From UMGS1312 sp964631595 (GTDB lineage Bacteria > Bacillota > Clostridia > Oscillospirales > CAG-272): a stretch of 64,000 nt of DNA. Where the stretch lies: positions 1-64,000 of the forward strand of contig CAZVXL010000010.1 in the NCBI GenBank assembly GCA_964631595.1. The letters run 5' to 3'. This document shows positions 34,626 to 43,346 of this stretch, one piece after another (position 1 is the stretch's first letter; every line of letters starts with the position of its first letter). The notes below the pieces were generated by a model. It did no database searches and had not been told where the DNA came from. It saw nothing but the letters and a program-made list of their open reading frames with translations. A program made the position numbers and the translations under genes.

Positions 34626-35816
34626 TCAGTCCTCAAATTGGCGGAGCGTTACCGTGAATCTTGATTCAAGTGCTTCGCGAATGAGAGTCTCTCTGTCGAG
34701 TCCCGCTTCCGCGGCGATCACCTTTTCGATCTGCGGCTGAGTTCTCGGGTGGCGCGGGGTGAATACCGTACAGCAGTCCTCATACGGCTCGATCGAGGTG
34801 TCGTAGGTGTCGATCCGACGGGAGATGCGAATTATCTCCTCCTTGTCAAGACCGATGCAGGGACGGAATACGGGACGGTCGGCGGCAGCCTCGGTGGAGC
34901 AGATAGCCGCGGTCGTTTGGCTTGCGACCTGACCGAGGCTCTCTCCCGTGATGAGCACGGGAGCGCCGATCTCACTTGCGGTGAGTGATGCGAGCTGCAT
35001 CATGAACCGCCGCAGGATCAGCGTGAAGTAGTCCTCCTCACAGTTGTCGCGTATCATCTCCTGTATGTGCGTGAGAGATATCACATGAACCCGTATGTAT
35101 CCCGTGTACTCCGTGAGCTTTTTCGCAAGCGTGAGTACCTTCTCCCGCGCGCGCTCACTTGTGTAGGGGATCGACTCAAAGTACAGAGCGTCGATCTTCA
35201 GACCGCGCTTCGCCATCATGTATCCGGCAACGGGGCTGTCTATGCCACCCGACAGAAGCAGAAGTCCCTTGCCGCCGCAGCCGTAGGGAATACCGCCGGC
35301 ACCCGCGTCCTGCCCTGCGTGAATGTATGCGCCGTGGTCGCGTATCTCGATGCGAACGGTGACGTCGGCACTGTCCATCTTCACCTTCAGATGCGGCATG
35401 ACAGAGAGAATGGCACCGCCCGCCTCGGCGGCGATCTCGGGCGATTTCAGGGGGAATCTCTTGTCGGAGCGCTTCGCCTCACAGCGGAAGGTCTTACAGC
35501 CGATAAGCCTGTCGGGAATGTATTCCTTCAAAGTTCGGCAAATGTCGTCCATATTCTTTTCGGCAACTGCCGCTTTTGTGACGGCGACGAAGCCGAATAC
35601 CTTCTTCGCCTGCTCGTACATCGCGTCGATGTCGCTCTCCCAAGGATCGTCGCTCTCCGGCTCAATGTACACCGTGCTTTGCGCGAGCCGAAGGTTGAAT
35701 TTGCCTATCGCCTTTGCTCTGCGGCGCAGCTCCTTCATGAGGATCGTTTCAAATGAGCCCTTGTTTGCTCCCTTGAGGATTATCTCCCCGTATTTACATA
35801 GTATGACTTCCTTCAT
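34626..35816 (-). CDS. thiI: tRNA 4-thiouridine sulfurtransferase ThiI
   Basis: Adenylates and thiolates U8 of tRNA. The 396-aa protein contains an N-terminal ferredoxin-like and THUMP region and the PP-loop LLLLSGGIDSPVAGYMMAKRG, plus PCIGLDKEEIIRISRRIDTYDTS. The C-terminal rhodanese domain of E. coli ThiI is absent, as in most Gram-positive forms, so thiazole work is not implied. It sits between a winged-helix regulator and deoC, an unusual place. GAAAGGATC precedes the ATG. Confidence 0.95.
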   Translation of the reverse strand: MKEVILCKYGEIILKGANKGSFETILMKELRRRAKAIGKFNLRLAQSTVYIEPESDDPWESDIDAMYEQAKKVFGFVAVTKAAVAEKNMDDICRTLKEYIPDRLIGCKTFRCEAKRSDKRFPLKSPEIAAEAGGAILSVMPHLKVKMDSADVTVRIEIRDHGAYIHAGQDAGAGGIPYGCGGKGLLLLSGGIDSPVAGYMMAKRGLKIDALYFESIPYTSERAREKVLTLAKKLTEYTGYIRVHVISLTHIQEMIRDNCEEDYFTLILRRFMMQLASLTASEIGAPVLITGESLGQVASQTTAAICSTEAAADRPVFRPCIGLDKEEIIRISRRIDTYDTSIEPYEDCCTVFTPRHPRTQPQIEKVIAAEAGLDRETLIREALESRFTVTLRQFED

Positions 35817-35849
35817 CGGTAGATCCTTTCGTATGGGGCAGACGCCCCT

Positions 35850-36392
35850 TTATTTTATGACACGCAGGCGATAGCCCTTCGAGCGCACGGTAAATAGCGT
35901 GCCCTCACCGAAGGCGGCATCGAGCTTTTTTCTCAGATATGAGATGTAGACGGCGCAGAGATTGCGGTCGATGCGCCCCCACACCGCATTTGACAGCTCC
36001 TCGGCGGAGGAAAAGCGGTTGCCGTTTTCGAGAATTGCCGAAAACAGTCGAAGCTCGGTGGGAGTGAGCCGCACCGATCTGCCGCCGAGAACGGCGGAGG
36101 AGGTCTCGGTATCGACCGAAAACTTGTCCCGCGGCAATATCAGCGCCATTGCCGCATCAAGCAGTGACTCCGCCGAAAAAGGACGCGGGAGGACGGTACA
36201 TTCGTCTCCGGCTCGGAGAAGCAGACTGCCGTTCTTCTCACTGATGAAAAGAGACGGCGATCCCGAATCCGAGAAGCAAAAATGCGAGGACAGAACGGCT
36301 TTGACAAAGCCGTCAAACTCGGGATATCCCGTGTCGGTGCGGCACGTCGGAAGTGCGTCACCCGCTATCGAAAAATCAGTTTGTGTAATCAT
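35850..36392 (-). CDS. OmpR/PhoB-type winged-helix protein without a receiver domain
   Basis: A 180-aa predicted DNA-binding protein. Residues about 90-180 are an OmpR-type winged helix (VRLTPTELRLFSAILENG, NAVWGR, then AVYISYLRKKLDA and VRSKGYRLR). The N-terminal 80 residues (SRYT-free, with FCFSDSGSPSLFISEKNGS) lack the acidic pocket, phospho-Asp and Lys of a response regulator, so it is not a normal two-component output. First gene of the thiI-deoC-deoD-deoB set and possibly its regulator. ATG 36392 coincides with the predicted transcript start, so it lacks a ribosome site. An earlier ATG would lie upstream of the promoter -10. Confidence 0.72.
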   Translation of the reverse strand: MITQTDFSIAGDALPTCRTDTGYPEFDGFVKAVLSSHFCFSDSGSPSLFISEKNGSLLLRAGDECTVLPRPFSAESLLDAAMALILPRDKFSVDTETSSAVLGGRSVRLTPTELRLFSAILENGNRFSSAEELSNAVWGRIDRNLCAVYISYLRKKLDAAFGEGTLFTVRSKGYRLRVIK

Positions 36393-36398
36393 ACTATA

Positions 36399-36427
36399 AT
36401 AATACAATAGAATTGCGAAAAAGTCAA
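36399..36427 (-). promoter_or_regulatory. Promoter predicting a leaderless mRNA
   Basis: Minus-strand TTGACT (36422-36427), 17 bases, TATTAT (36399-36404). Six bases later comes the A of the ATG at 36392, exactly where the transcript should start. No ribosome-binding sequence lies before the gene. Confidence 0.6.
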
Positions 36428-36497
36428 TCACGAACGGAATTTAGGCAACGGCAAAAAACAGCATTCGCCTAAATGCGCGGGTAATAACGAAATAGGG

Positions 36498-36610
36498 TGG
36501 GGAAGCATGGAAACCGAGCATAAATGGGAATAAATGGAAATAGTGGAAAAACTATGCAATACCGACAAAGTCGAATGGAAAATACTGGAAAATAGTAGTG
36601 AAAAATGGTC
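36498..36610 (+). promoter_or_regulatory. Phased TGGRRA repeats upstream of mraZ (MraZ operator candidate)
   Basis: TGG-headed boxes (TGGGGA, TGGAAA, TGGGAA) start at 36498, 36508, 36525, 36535, 36544, 36576, 36586 and 36606, mostly 9-10 bases or multiples of 10 apart. MraZ is known to bind TGGG-type repeats spaced by one helical turn in front of its own operon, so autoregulation is likely. The boxes end about 45 bases upstream of the -35. Confidence 0.6.
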
Positions 36611-36651
36611 AAAAAAACAGCTCAAACGCGATAAAAATTTTTGATAAGGTA

Positions 36652-36680
36652 TTGTAATTTGCAGTTGTCTATATTATAAT
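36652..36680 (+). promoter_or_regulatory. Promoter of the dcw cluster
   Basis: TTGTAA (36652-36657), 17 bases, TATAAT (36675-36680), about 50 bases before the mraZ start. Confidence 0.75.
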
Positions 36681-36736
36681 ATAAGTAATCGTGGGGCGAA
36701 GTGGTGAGCCTCGCAGTGAAAAGGGGGGACGAAGCA

Positions 36737-37156
36737 ATGCTCGTAGGGAAGTATAATCATACTCTCGATGCAAAGAACCGTATGTTCATACCGGCGAAGC
36801 ACAGAGAAATTCTCGGCGATAAGTTCATGATCGTCAAGAACGTCGACCATTGCCTCTCCGTCTATTCCATGGAGGCATGGGAGAAGTACGCTGCGAAGAT
36901 CAACGAGCAGCCCAAGATCAAGGCGCGCAAGATGCTTCGTCAGATATATTCGAATGCGGCGTCGGTGGAGCCCGATTCTCAGGGACGTGTTCCGATATCC
37001 GAGGAAATGAAGAAGTACGCCGGCATTGAGAAGAACGTCGTGATCCTCGGCTGCGGCGAATATGCCGAGATCTGGTCCGAGGAGGCATATCTCATCGAGG
37101 AGGCGGACGACAGTGATGACAGCCTTCTTGAAATGATGCTGGAAGCGGGACTTTAA
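36737..37156 (+). CDS. mraZ: Transcriptional regulator MraZ
   Basis: Ring-forming AbrB-fold DNA-binding protein that controls the division/wall cluster. The 139-aa protein holds two SpoVT/AbrB-like halves: MLVGKYNHTLDAKNRMFIPAKHRE and EPDSQGRVPISEEMKKYAGI, each with the conserved D-x-(K/Q)-x-R core. ATG 36737 is 8 bases after an AGGGGG site; the GTG 12 codons upstream is less likely. First gene of the cluster, with repeat boxes ahead that it may bind. Confidence 0.94.
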   Translation: MLVGKYNHTLDAKNRMFIPAKHREILGDKFMIVKNVDHCLSVYSMEAWEKYAAKINEQPKIKARKMLRQIYSNAASVEPDSQGRVPISEEMKKYAGIEKNVVILGCGEYAEIWSEEAYLIEEADDSDDSLLEMMLEAGL

Positions 37157-37157
37157 G

Positions 37158-38108
37158 ATGGAGTTTTCTCATGTATCCGTGCTTCTCGGTGAAGCTGTCG
37201 GTGCGCTGAATATAAAGCCAAACGGGATATACGTTGACTGTACCGCCGGAGGCGGCGGACATTCCTTTGAGATAGCCTCACGTCTCGGTGACGGAGGAAG
37301 ACTCATTTCGATAGACAGAGATGAGGACGCGATAATCGCCGCGGGAGAGCGGCTTGCCCCCTTCGGGGACAGGGTGACGGTAGTCCGCAGAAATTACGGA
37401 GACGTGGGCGCGGTGCTCGACGAGCTCGGCATCGGCGCGATAGACGGGATCCTCTGGGATCTCGGCGTGTCGTCTCATCAGCTTGATGCGGCGGAAAGAG
37501 GCTTTTCGTATATGGCGGATGCTCCGCTCGATATGCGAATGGACAATACCTCACCACTCACCGCGGAGACGGTGGTGAACACCTATCCGGAGAGTGAGCT
37601 TGCACGGATAATACGGGATTACGGCGAGGAGCGCTTCGCTTCGCGCATCGCCCGCAGGATCGCGGAGGCAAGAGAGACCGCTCCGATACTCACTACCCGC
37701 GAGCTGTCGAATATAATCGAAAAAGCAATACCGGAGAAGAATCGCAGGGCGGAGAACAAGCATCCGTCAAAGAGGACGTTTCAGGCGATCCGCATCGAGG
37801 TGAACGGTGAGCTTGATGCTATCGCGCCGTCGCTTGAGGCGGGTGTGCAAAGACTTGCGGCAGGCGGGAGAGCGGCTGTCATCACCTTCCATTCGCTGGA
37901 GGACAGAATAGTAAAGAACACCTTCGCGGAGCTTTGCAGAGGATGCGTTTGCCCTCCGGATTTCCCCGTGTGCGTTTGCGGAAGAACTCCCGAGGCGGCG
38001 CTTGTCTTCAAGAAGCCGATGATTCCCTCGGAGGAGGAGCTGGAGGTAAATCCGCGCGCAAGAAGCGCGAAGCTGAGAGCGATAGAAAAGCTCGGAGCAA
38101 GGAACTGA
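37158..38108 (+). CDS. rsmH: 16S rRNA (cytosine(1402)-N4)-methyltransferase RsmH
   Basis: SAM-dependent enzyme modifying C1402 in the ribosomal P site (older name mraW). The 316-aa protein begins MEFSHVSVLLGEAVGALNIKPNG, with YVDCTAGGGGHS as the SAM-binding loop, GILWDLGVSSHQLD, PLDMRMD, and the C-terminal FHSLEDRIVKNTF. Starts one base after the mraZ stop. Complete. Confidence 0.96.
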   Translation: MEFSHVSVLLGEAVGALNIKPNGIYVDCTAGGGGHSFEIASRLGDGGRLISIDRDEDAIIAAGERLAPFGDRVTVVRRNYGDVGAVLDELGIGAIDGILWDLGVSSHQLDAAERGFSYMADAPLDMRMDNTSPLTAETVVNTYPESELARIIRDYGEERFASRIARRIAEARETAPILTTRELSNIIEKAIPEKNRRAENKHPSKRTFQAIRIEVNGELDAIAPSLEAGVQRLAAGGRAAVITFHSLEDRIVKNTFAELCRGCVCPPDFPVCVCGRTPEAALVFKKPMIPSEEELEVNPRARSAKLRAIEKLGARN

Positions 38109-38223
38109 CCGCAGGCGGGACATTTTCGGTCTCATCATTTATATTATATAATAACAAATCGGATGTGCGGCGATGTGGGCCGCGGATGACGGAAGAAAAA
38201 ACACGAGAGGAGCTACACTGACC

Positions 38224-39252
38224 ATGGTATACAATAACGCGGTATACAGACCTGCATCTTTAAGTGAAAGACTTCAGGCAAGGTTCGGGGAACGGGCGGC
38301 GAAAGCCGTTTCCGGAGCAAGCTCCAAGGGACAGACTTCGTATAATACGGGAGAGGTGCTGTCCTTTTTCGGTCGTGTTGACGATAATGTGACGGCAAAC
38401 AGAGCCATTCCGAAAAAGAGACGCGTTCAGCCCTCGGCTGATACCGCACAGCAAAGAGCACAGCAGAGAGTACAGCAGCCGCGCACAGCCTCAGCCGGAT
38501 CGGCGGCGACACGCGAATTTGACAGGAGAGCGGTACAGGCGGGCGCACGCAAAGCGGCGGGTACGCAGAAACAGAGGGTCGGCGCAAGAGCGCAGGCGAC
38601 TCCCGAGATCACAAGGACATTTACAAGGGCATATGCCGCAGGCGAGAGGGTCAGACAGACTGCCGAGAGCTATTCCGGCGTTGCCAAAAGGCGCTATGCC
38701 GTCGGAGCAATGCCGTCGGGTGCACTCAGACGCGGCAGATCCAATATTTCCGGAGCAAGACATGCGGTGCTCGTGACCTCCGACAGCCCGGACAGCGGAA
38801 AGGGCATCATCGCCACGCTGAAGGATGCCTTCGGTGACCGCCATATCGCGGAGCACAGAGTTAAAAAGGATCCGTTCCCCTTGGCGTTCGTAACTCTTGT
38901 CGGTATTTGTGCATTTATGGTGATGGTGCTGATCTTCAGCTTTTCTCAGGTGCATGAGTACAACAGCAATATAAGCAATTTGAAGAATACGCAGAGCGAG
39001 CTTGCGGAGCAGGCGGCGAAGCTTGAGGTGCTCCTTGAGGAGCGCGACGATATCCGCGAGATCGAGAAGATCGCCGTGGAGAAGATCGGTATGGTGAGCA
39101 GTGATACCGTTCAGTCGAAGTTTGTTTCCGTGGGTGCATCGGACAGAGTGGAGGTCATTAAAACAGAACCCGAGGAGACCGAGGGCGGCTTTTCCGCGCT
39201 TCTTTCCGTTATCGGAGAGAGCCTCGGACAGATAGGTGAGTATTTTAACTGA
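38224..39252 (+). CDS. FtsL-like division protein with long basic N-terminal extension
   Basis: Single-pass membrane protein of 342 aa in the ftsL position between rsmH and the PBP gene. Residues 1-about 215 are a basic, Arg/Ala/Gln-rich, probably disordered cytoplasmic region (QQRAQQRVQQPRT). About 219-242 is the transmembrane helix (FPLAFVTLVGICAFMVMVLIF). About 245-290 is a coiled coil with IEKIAVEKIGM, the typical FtsL/DivIC end. Normal FtsL is about 100-120 aa, so the extension is unusual. The ATG at 38224 lies about 12 bases after GAGAGGAG; another ATG 17 codons upstream lacks a site. Confidence 0.75.
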   Translation: MVYNNAVYRPASLSERLQARFGERAAKAVSGASSKGQTSYNTGEVLSFFGRVDDNVTANRAIPKKRRVQPSADTAQQRAQQRVQQPRTASAGSAATREFDRRAVQAGARKAAGTQKQRVGARAQATPEITRTFTRAYAAGERVRQTAESYSGVAKRRYAVGAMPSGALRRGRSNISGARHAVLVTSDSPDSGKGIIATLKDAFGDRHIAEHRVKKDPFPLAFVTLVGICAFMVMVLIFSFSQVHEYNSNISNLKNTQSELAEQAAKLEVLLEERDDIREIEKIAVEKIGMVSSDTVQSKFVSVGASDRVEVIKTEPEETEGGFSALLSVIGESLGQIGEYFN

Positions 39253-39401
39253 TACCGAGCCTTGAAAAAAGGTGAAAGGTGGCGTGCATATTCGGTACGC
39301 CGCCTTTCGGATTTACGGAGAATCGCGCCGCGGGCGAATATAGCCGTGTGCGGCGTAATAGAATTATATAGATGCCGAAAATACCGAGAGGGGGAGTTGC
39401 C

Positions 39402-41711
39402 GTGCGAGAGGCGAAAAAGAGAATAGACAGATCCACCGTAAAGCGTCTCGGTGTGGTGATGTGTGTTTTTGCGGTCGTTGCGGCGGCTCTTATCGGAGTT
39501 TTGGCGAAGCTTCAGCTTGTGGATCATGCCTACTACAAGACGAAGGTGCTCGATCAGATGACCGTCTCCACGGAGGTGAATCCCGAGAGAGGCACCATAT
39601 ACGACCGAAACGGCAGTATCCTTGCGGCAAATTCCTCAAACTACCTGATCTTTATATCTCCGCAGGATATCATAGATGCCATGGAGGATACCGAGAACAG
39701 CACGGTATACACGTGGACTGACAGCTCGGGAGCCGACAAAAAGGGACTTCGGATGAATGAGCTGATCGCGGAGGGGCTGTCGGAGATACTCGGGATCGAA
39801 AAGTCCGAGATACTCGAAAAGGCCGCCAAGGATGGCAGAAGATACGAGGTCATAAAGAAAGAGGTAGCGGAGGAGGATGCCGAGAAGGTTCGGGAGTTTA
39901 TCTCGGAATACGGGCTCACAAGGCAGATCTACCTGCGAGCATCGTCTATAAGAACGTATCCTTACAGTGAGCTTGCATCACAGGTGATAGGCTTTGTGAA
40001 CAAGGACGGCAAGGGAATCTACGGTATCGAGAGCTATTACAACAATCTGCTTGAGGGCACGTCGGGAAAATACATCGCCGCGCAGGATGCACACAGCGAG
40101 GATATGCCGTTTGAATACGAGAGCTATATTGATGCGGAAAACGGTTATAATATCGAGACCACGCTTGACGTGTATATCCAGTACGAGCTTGAAAATCAGC
40201 TCAAGGCGTCCTACGAGGACAATAATCCGAACGAGCGTGTTTCGGGAATCGTCATGAACGTGAATACCGGAGAGATACTTGCGATGGGTACGTATCCCAC
40301 CTTCGATCTGAACGATCCGTATACGCTTGACAGCGCATCGCTTGCAAAGCTGGAGCTGCTTGATACGGAGTCAGACGAGTACGTGAGCACAAAGTACGAT
40401 CTGCTGTATAATATGTGGTCGAACAAGGCGGTATCCGGACTTTACGAGCCCGGCTCGACATTTAAGATAATCACCTCGGCAATGGCGTTTGACGAAAGCG
40501 CCGTTACCGTGAATGACAGCTTCTACTGCGCGGGAAAGCATTACGTCGAGGGCTACGGCGATGTGCGCTGTCATAAGGCGGGCGGACACGGAAGACTCAC
40601 CTTCGCTGAGGGACTTCAGCAGTCCTGCAACCCCGTGTTCATGGTTCTTGCCGAAAGGCTCGGCATAACAAACTTTTACAACTACTTCAACTCCTTCGGA
40701 TATCTTGCAAAGACGGGGATAGACCTCCCCGCGGAGGCATCTCCGATAGTGACCGCCGAAAAGGATTTCACGGGAGTGTCCCTTGCGGTCTACTCCTTTG
40801 GACAGACGTTCAAGACCACGCTCATTCAGCAGATAAGAGCCGTGGCATCGGTGGCAAACGGCGGATATCTTGTAACACCGCATATCCTGAAGACGATAAA
40901 GGACAGCGACGGAAATACCGTTGCGGAGTTCGATACGGAGCCGGTGAGACAGGTGGTGAGTGAGGCCGCCTGCGATACGGTGACGGAGATCCTTGAAGCG
41001 GGCGTATCGGGCAACGGCGGAGCGAAGAATGCCTATGTAAAGGGCTATAAGGTCGCCGCAAAGACCGGTACCTCGGAGAAAAGAGATAAGGTCGATGAGA
41101 ACGGCGAGAAATCGTACAGGGTGGGCTCTACCGTGGCGTATGCGCCGGCGGACGATCCGGAGATCGCGGTAATAATCATCTGCGATGAGCCGACGAACGG
41201 CGTCGTATACGGCTCAAGAGTGGCGGCTCCGTATGTGTCGAATCTTCTGTCGTTTGTGCTCCCGTATATGGGCTTTGAGGCGGAGTATACGGAGAAGGAT
41301 CTTGAAAACGTACAGGTGGCTGTGCCGAGCTGTGTCGGCAATACGGTCGATGCGGCAAAGAGCGATCTTGAGTGGCGCGGCTTCGCCTGTGAGATCGTGG
41401 GTGACGGAGATACCGTTACCGCACAGCTTCCCGCCGCGGGTGAGAGCATCAGCCAATCGCGCGGACGTGTAATACTTTACACCGGCGGTGAGGCGCCGAA
41501 GGCGGATGTCAAGGTGCCCGATCTGATAGGTAAGACTGCCGAGGCGGCAAACCGTATACTGGTAAATGCGGGCTTGAACATTAGCCTGACCGGAGCCGCC
41601 GGACACCAAGAGGGCGCAATAGTAATAGATCAGTCTATTGCGGCGGATACACTCGTTCCCGCGGGAACGGCAGTGACGATAGAGCTCAGGTATATGGATT
41701 CCACAGACTGA
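39402..41711 (+). CDS. ftsI: Class B penicillin-binding protein with two PASTA domains (FtsI/SpoVD type)
   Basis: Peptidoglycan transpeptidase for septum or spore cortex. The 769-aa protein has an N-terminal membrane helix (about residues 16-38), a dimerisation domain, and a transpeptidase domain with Ser352 (STFK), SCN at 408-410 and KTG at 554-556. Two PASTA domains follow (about 640-705 and 708-765: VAVPSCVGNTVDAAKSDLEW and VPDLIGKTAEAANRILVNAG). The GTG at 39402 is chosen because AGGGGGAG is 7 bases upstream; an ATG 10 codons earlier has no site. Next to ftsL-like and murE, as in Bacillus pbpB/spoVD-murE. Confidence 0.92.
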   Translation: MREAKKRIDRSTVKRLGVVMCVFAVVAAALIGVLAKLQLVDHAYYKTKVLDQMTVSTEVNPERGTIYDRNGSILAANSSNYLIFISPQDIIDAMEDTENSTVYTWTDSSGADKKGLRMNELIAEGLSEILGIEKSEILEKAAKDGRRYEVIKKEVAEEDAEKVREFISEYGLTRQIYLRASSIRTYPYSELASQVIGFVNKDGKGIYGIESYYNNLLEGTSGKYIAAQDAHSEDMPFEYESYIDAENGYNIETTLDVYIQYELENQLKASYEDNNPNERVSGIVMNVNTGEILAMGTYPTFDLNDPYTLDSASLAKLELLDTESDEYVSTKYDLLYNMWSNKAVSGLYEPGSTFKIITSAMAFDESAVTVNDSFYCAGKHYVEGYGDVRCHKAGGHGRLTFAEGLQQSCNPVFMVLAERLGITNFYNYFNSFGYLAKTGIDLPAEASPIVTAEKDFTGVSLAVYSFGQTFKTTLIQQIRAVASVANGGYLVTPHILKTIKDSDGNTVAEFDTEPVRQVVSEAACDTVTEILEAGVSGNGGAKNAYVKGYKVAAKTGTSEKRDKVDENGEKSYRVGSTVAYAPADDPEIAVIIICDEPTNGVVYGSRVAAPYVSNLLSFVLPYMGFEAEYTEKDLENVQVAVPSCVGNTVDAAKSDLEWRGFACEIVGDGDTVTAQLPAAGESISQSRGRVILYTGGEAPKADVKVPDLIGKTAEAANRILVNAGLNISLTGAAGHQEGAIVIDQSIAADTLVPAGTAVTIELRYMDSTD

Positions 41712-41769
41712 CGGGCTCGGCGCACAGAAACACGGATGTCAAAAGCATTTGATTTTGACGGAGGTTTCT

Positions 41770-43341
41770 ATGCTGCTTCAAAAGCTTCTTTCAGGTGTAA
41801 AAATAACGGGCGTATCACCCGCGGGTGATGCGGGAGACGATGCCCTTCGGCATATTGATGTTGAGGGGGTATCCACAAGCTCCGAGACTGTGCGCGCGGG
41901 AGATGTGTTCATCTGCATAAAGGGAGAGCACACCGACGGGCATCTGTATGCCGAGGAGGCGGTAAGGCGCGGCGCGGCGGCAGTCGTCGCAATGCGACAC
42001 CTGAATCTCGGAGTGCCGGTCATAACGGTGGAAGATACGAGAGTTGCCGCCGCGTACATATGGAGCAACAGATATTCTTCACCTGCCGAGGGCATGACGG
42101 TGATATCCGTGACGGGCACGAACGGCAAGACCTCCGTGACGTATATGCTCAGAGAGATACTGAGAGCGGCAGGGTGCCGTTGCGGGCTCATAGGAACTGT
42201 CAGATGCATGGCGGAAGATGAGGAGCTGTACACGGGCGGAGGCTCGGAGCTCAGCGGAGCCGCCGCCGCGATGACTACACCGGATCCGGAATACCTCTAC
42301 GGTATGCTGCATGAGATGCGGCTTCGCGGAATGACACACGTGCTGATGGAGGCGTCCTCACACGCGCTGGCACAGCACAAGCTTGATCCCATCGTCTCGG
42401 ATATGGCGATATTTTGCGGGCTGTCTCCGGAGCATCTTGATTACCACGGCACGATGGATAATTATCTGGCAGCAAAAGCCGTGCTGTTTCGCCGTGCGAA
42501 AAGAGGCATAATAAATTGGGACGATCCGTATTCCGCGCGACTGTGTGAGGCGGTCGGTGGGAATTATATAAGGGTAGGCACTGCTGCCGACAGGCGCACG
42601 GATTGCGAGCTTTTTGCCGATGGTATAGTATACAGCCGAGGACGGGTGAGCTACCGCCTTGTCGGAGAGGGCACGGATATTGCCGTCGAGTGTGCGATGT
42701 CGGGCATATTCGGAGTGTATAACTCCATGCTTGCCGCCGCCGCCGCACTCGAGGCGGGTGTCGCGCCCGAGATAATAAGCTCGGCGCTCGGTGGCTTTTC
42801 CGGCGTTGAGGGTAGAATGGAGACTGTCGCAAGCCTCGGCGGACTCAGGGTGATAAGAGATTACGCGCATACTCCGGAGGCTCTGCGTGCGGCAGCACGG
42901 ATCGCCGCCGCCGAGACCGACGGAAAGCTGTGGCTCCTGTTCGGCTGCGGAGGCGACAGAGATAAGACGAAGCGTCCCGAAATGGGGCGTATCGCCTCAA
43001 GCATCGCGGATTTCACCGTGATAACCTCAGATAACTGCCGCAGTGAGGACAGAGCTGCGGTCATTGCCGATATCGCGGCGGGCTTTGACAGCTCAAAGCC
43101 GCATATCATAATTCCCGACAGGGAGAGGGCAGTGCGGTATGCCGTTGCGAATGCCGGCATGAGAGACACCGTACTGCTGTGCGGCAAGGGACACGAAAAC
43201 TACGAGATAACCGCCGATGGAAAGCGGCCGTTTGACGAAGCGGCGATAGCACGCTCGGCAATAAGAGAAAGAGCCTTGCGTATCGAGCGCAGGGGAAATT
43301 GCAGCCGAAGGAAGTATTCGGCACGAAAAAAGAAAGGATAA
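41770..43341 (+). CDS. murE: UDP-N-acetylmuramoyl-tripeptide synthetase MurE
   Basis: Adds the third peptide residue to UDP-MurNAc-Ala-Glu. The 523-aa protein has the Mur ATP loop SVTGTNGKTSVTYML, the carbamylated-Lys region with EASSHALAQHKL and EHLDYHG, and DYAHTPEALR. The residue-selecting motif, usually DNPR in enzymes adding meso-diaminopimelate, is DNCR (421-424); the Arg that contacts diaminopimelate is kept, so that specificity is favoured. ATG 41770 has GGAGG 6 bases upstream. The C-terminus has a basic tail. Confidence 0.94.
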   Translation: MLLQKLLSGVKITGVSPAGDAGDDALRHIDVEGVSTSSETVRAGDVFICIKGEHTDGHLYAEEAVRRGAAAVVAMRHLNLGVPVITVEDTRVAAAYIWSNRYSSPAEGMTVISVTGTNGKTSVTYMLREILRAAGCRCGLIGTVRCMAEDEELYTGGGSELSGAAAAMTTPDPEYLYGMLHEMRLRGMTHVLMEASSHALAQHKLDPIVSDMAIFCGLSPEHLDYHGTMDNYLAAKAVLFRRAKRGIINWDDPYSARLCEAVGGNYIRVGTAADRRTDCELFADGIVYSRGRVSYRLVGEGTDIAVECAMSGIFGVYNSMLAAAAALEAGVAPEIISSALGGFSGVEGRMETVASLGGLRVIRDYAHTPEALRAAARIAAAETDGKLWLLFGCGGDRDKTKRPEMGRIASSIADFTVITSDNCRSEDRAAVIADIAAGFDSSKPHIIIPDRERAVRYAVANAGMRDTVLLCGKGHENYEITADGKRPFDEAAIARSAIRERALRIERRGNCSRRKYSARKKKG

Positions 43342-43346
43342 GCCGT

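Noticed and set aside
35850..36392. Complete two-component response regulator
   Set aside because: The N-terminal part lacks the acidic pocket and phospho-acceptor Asp, and no histidine kinase is adjacent.
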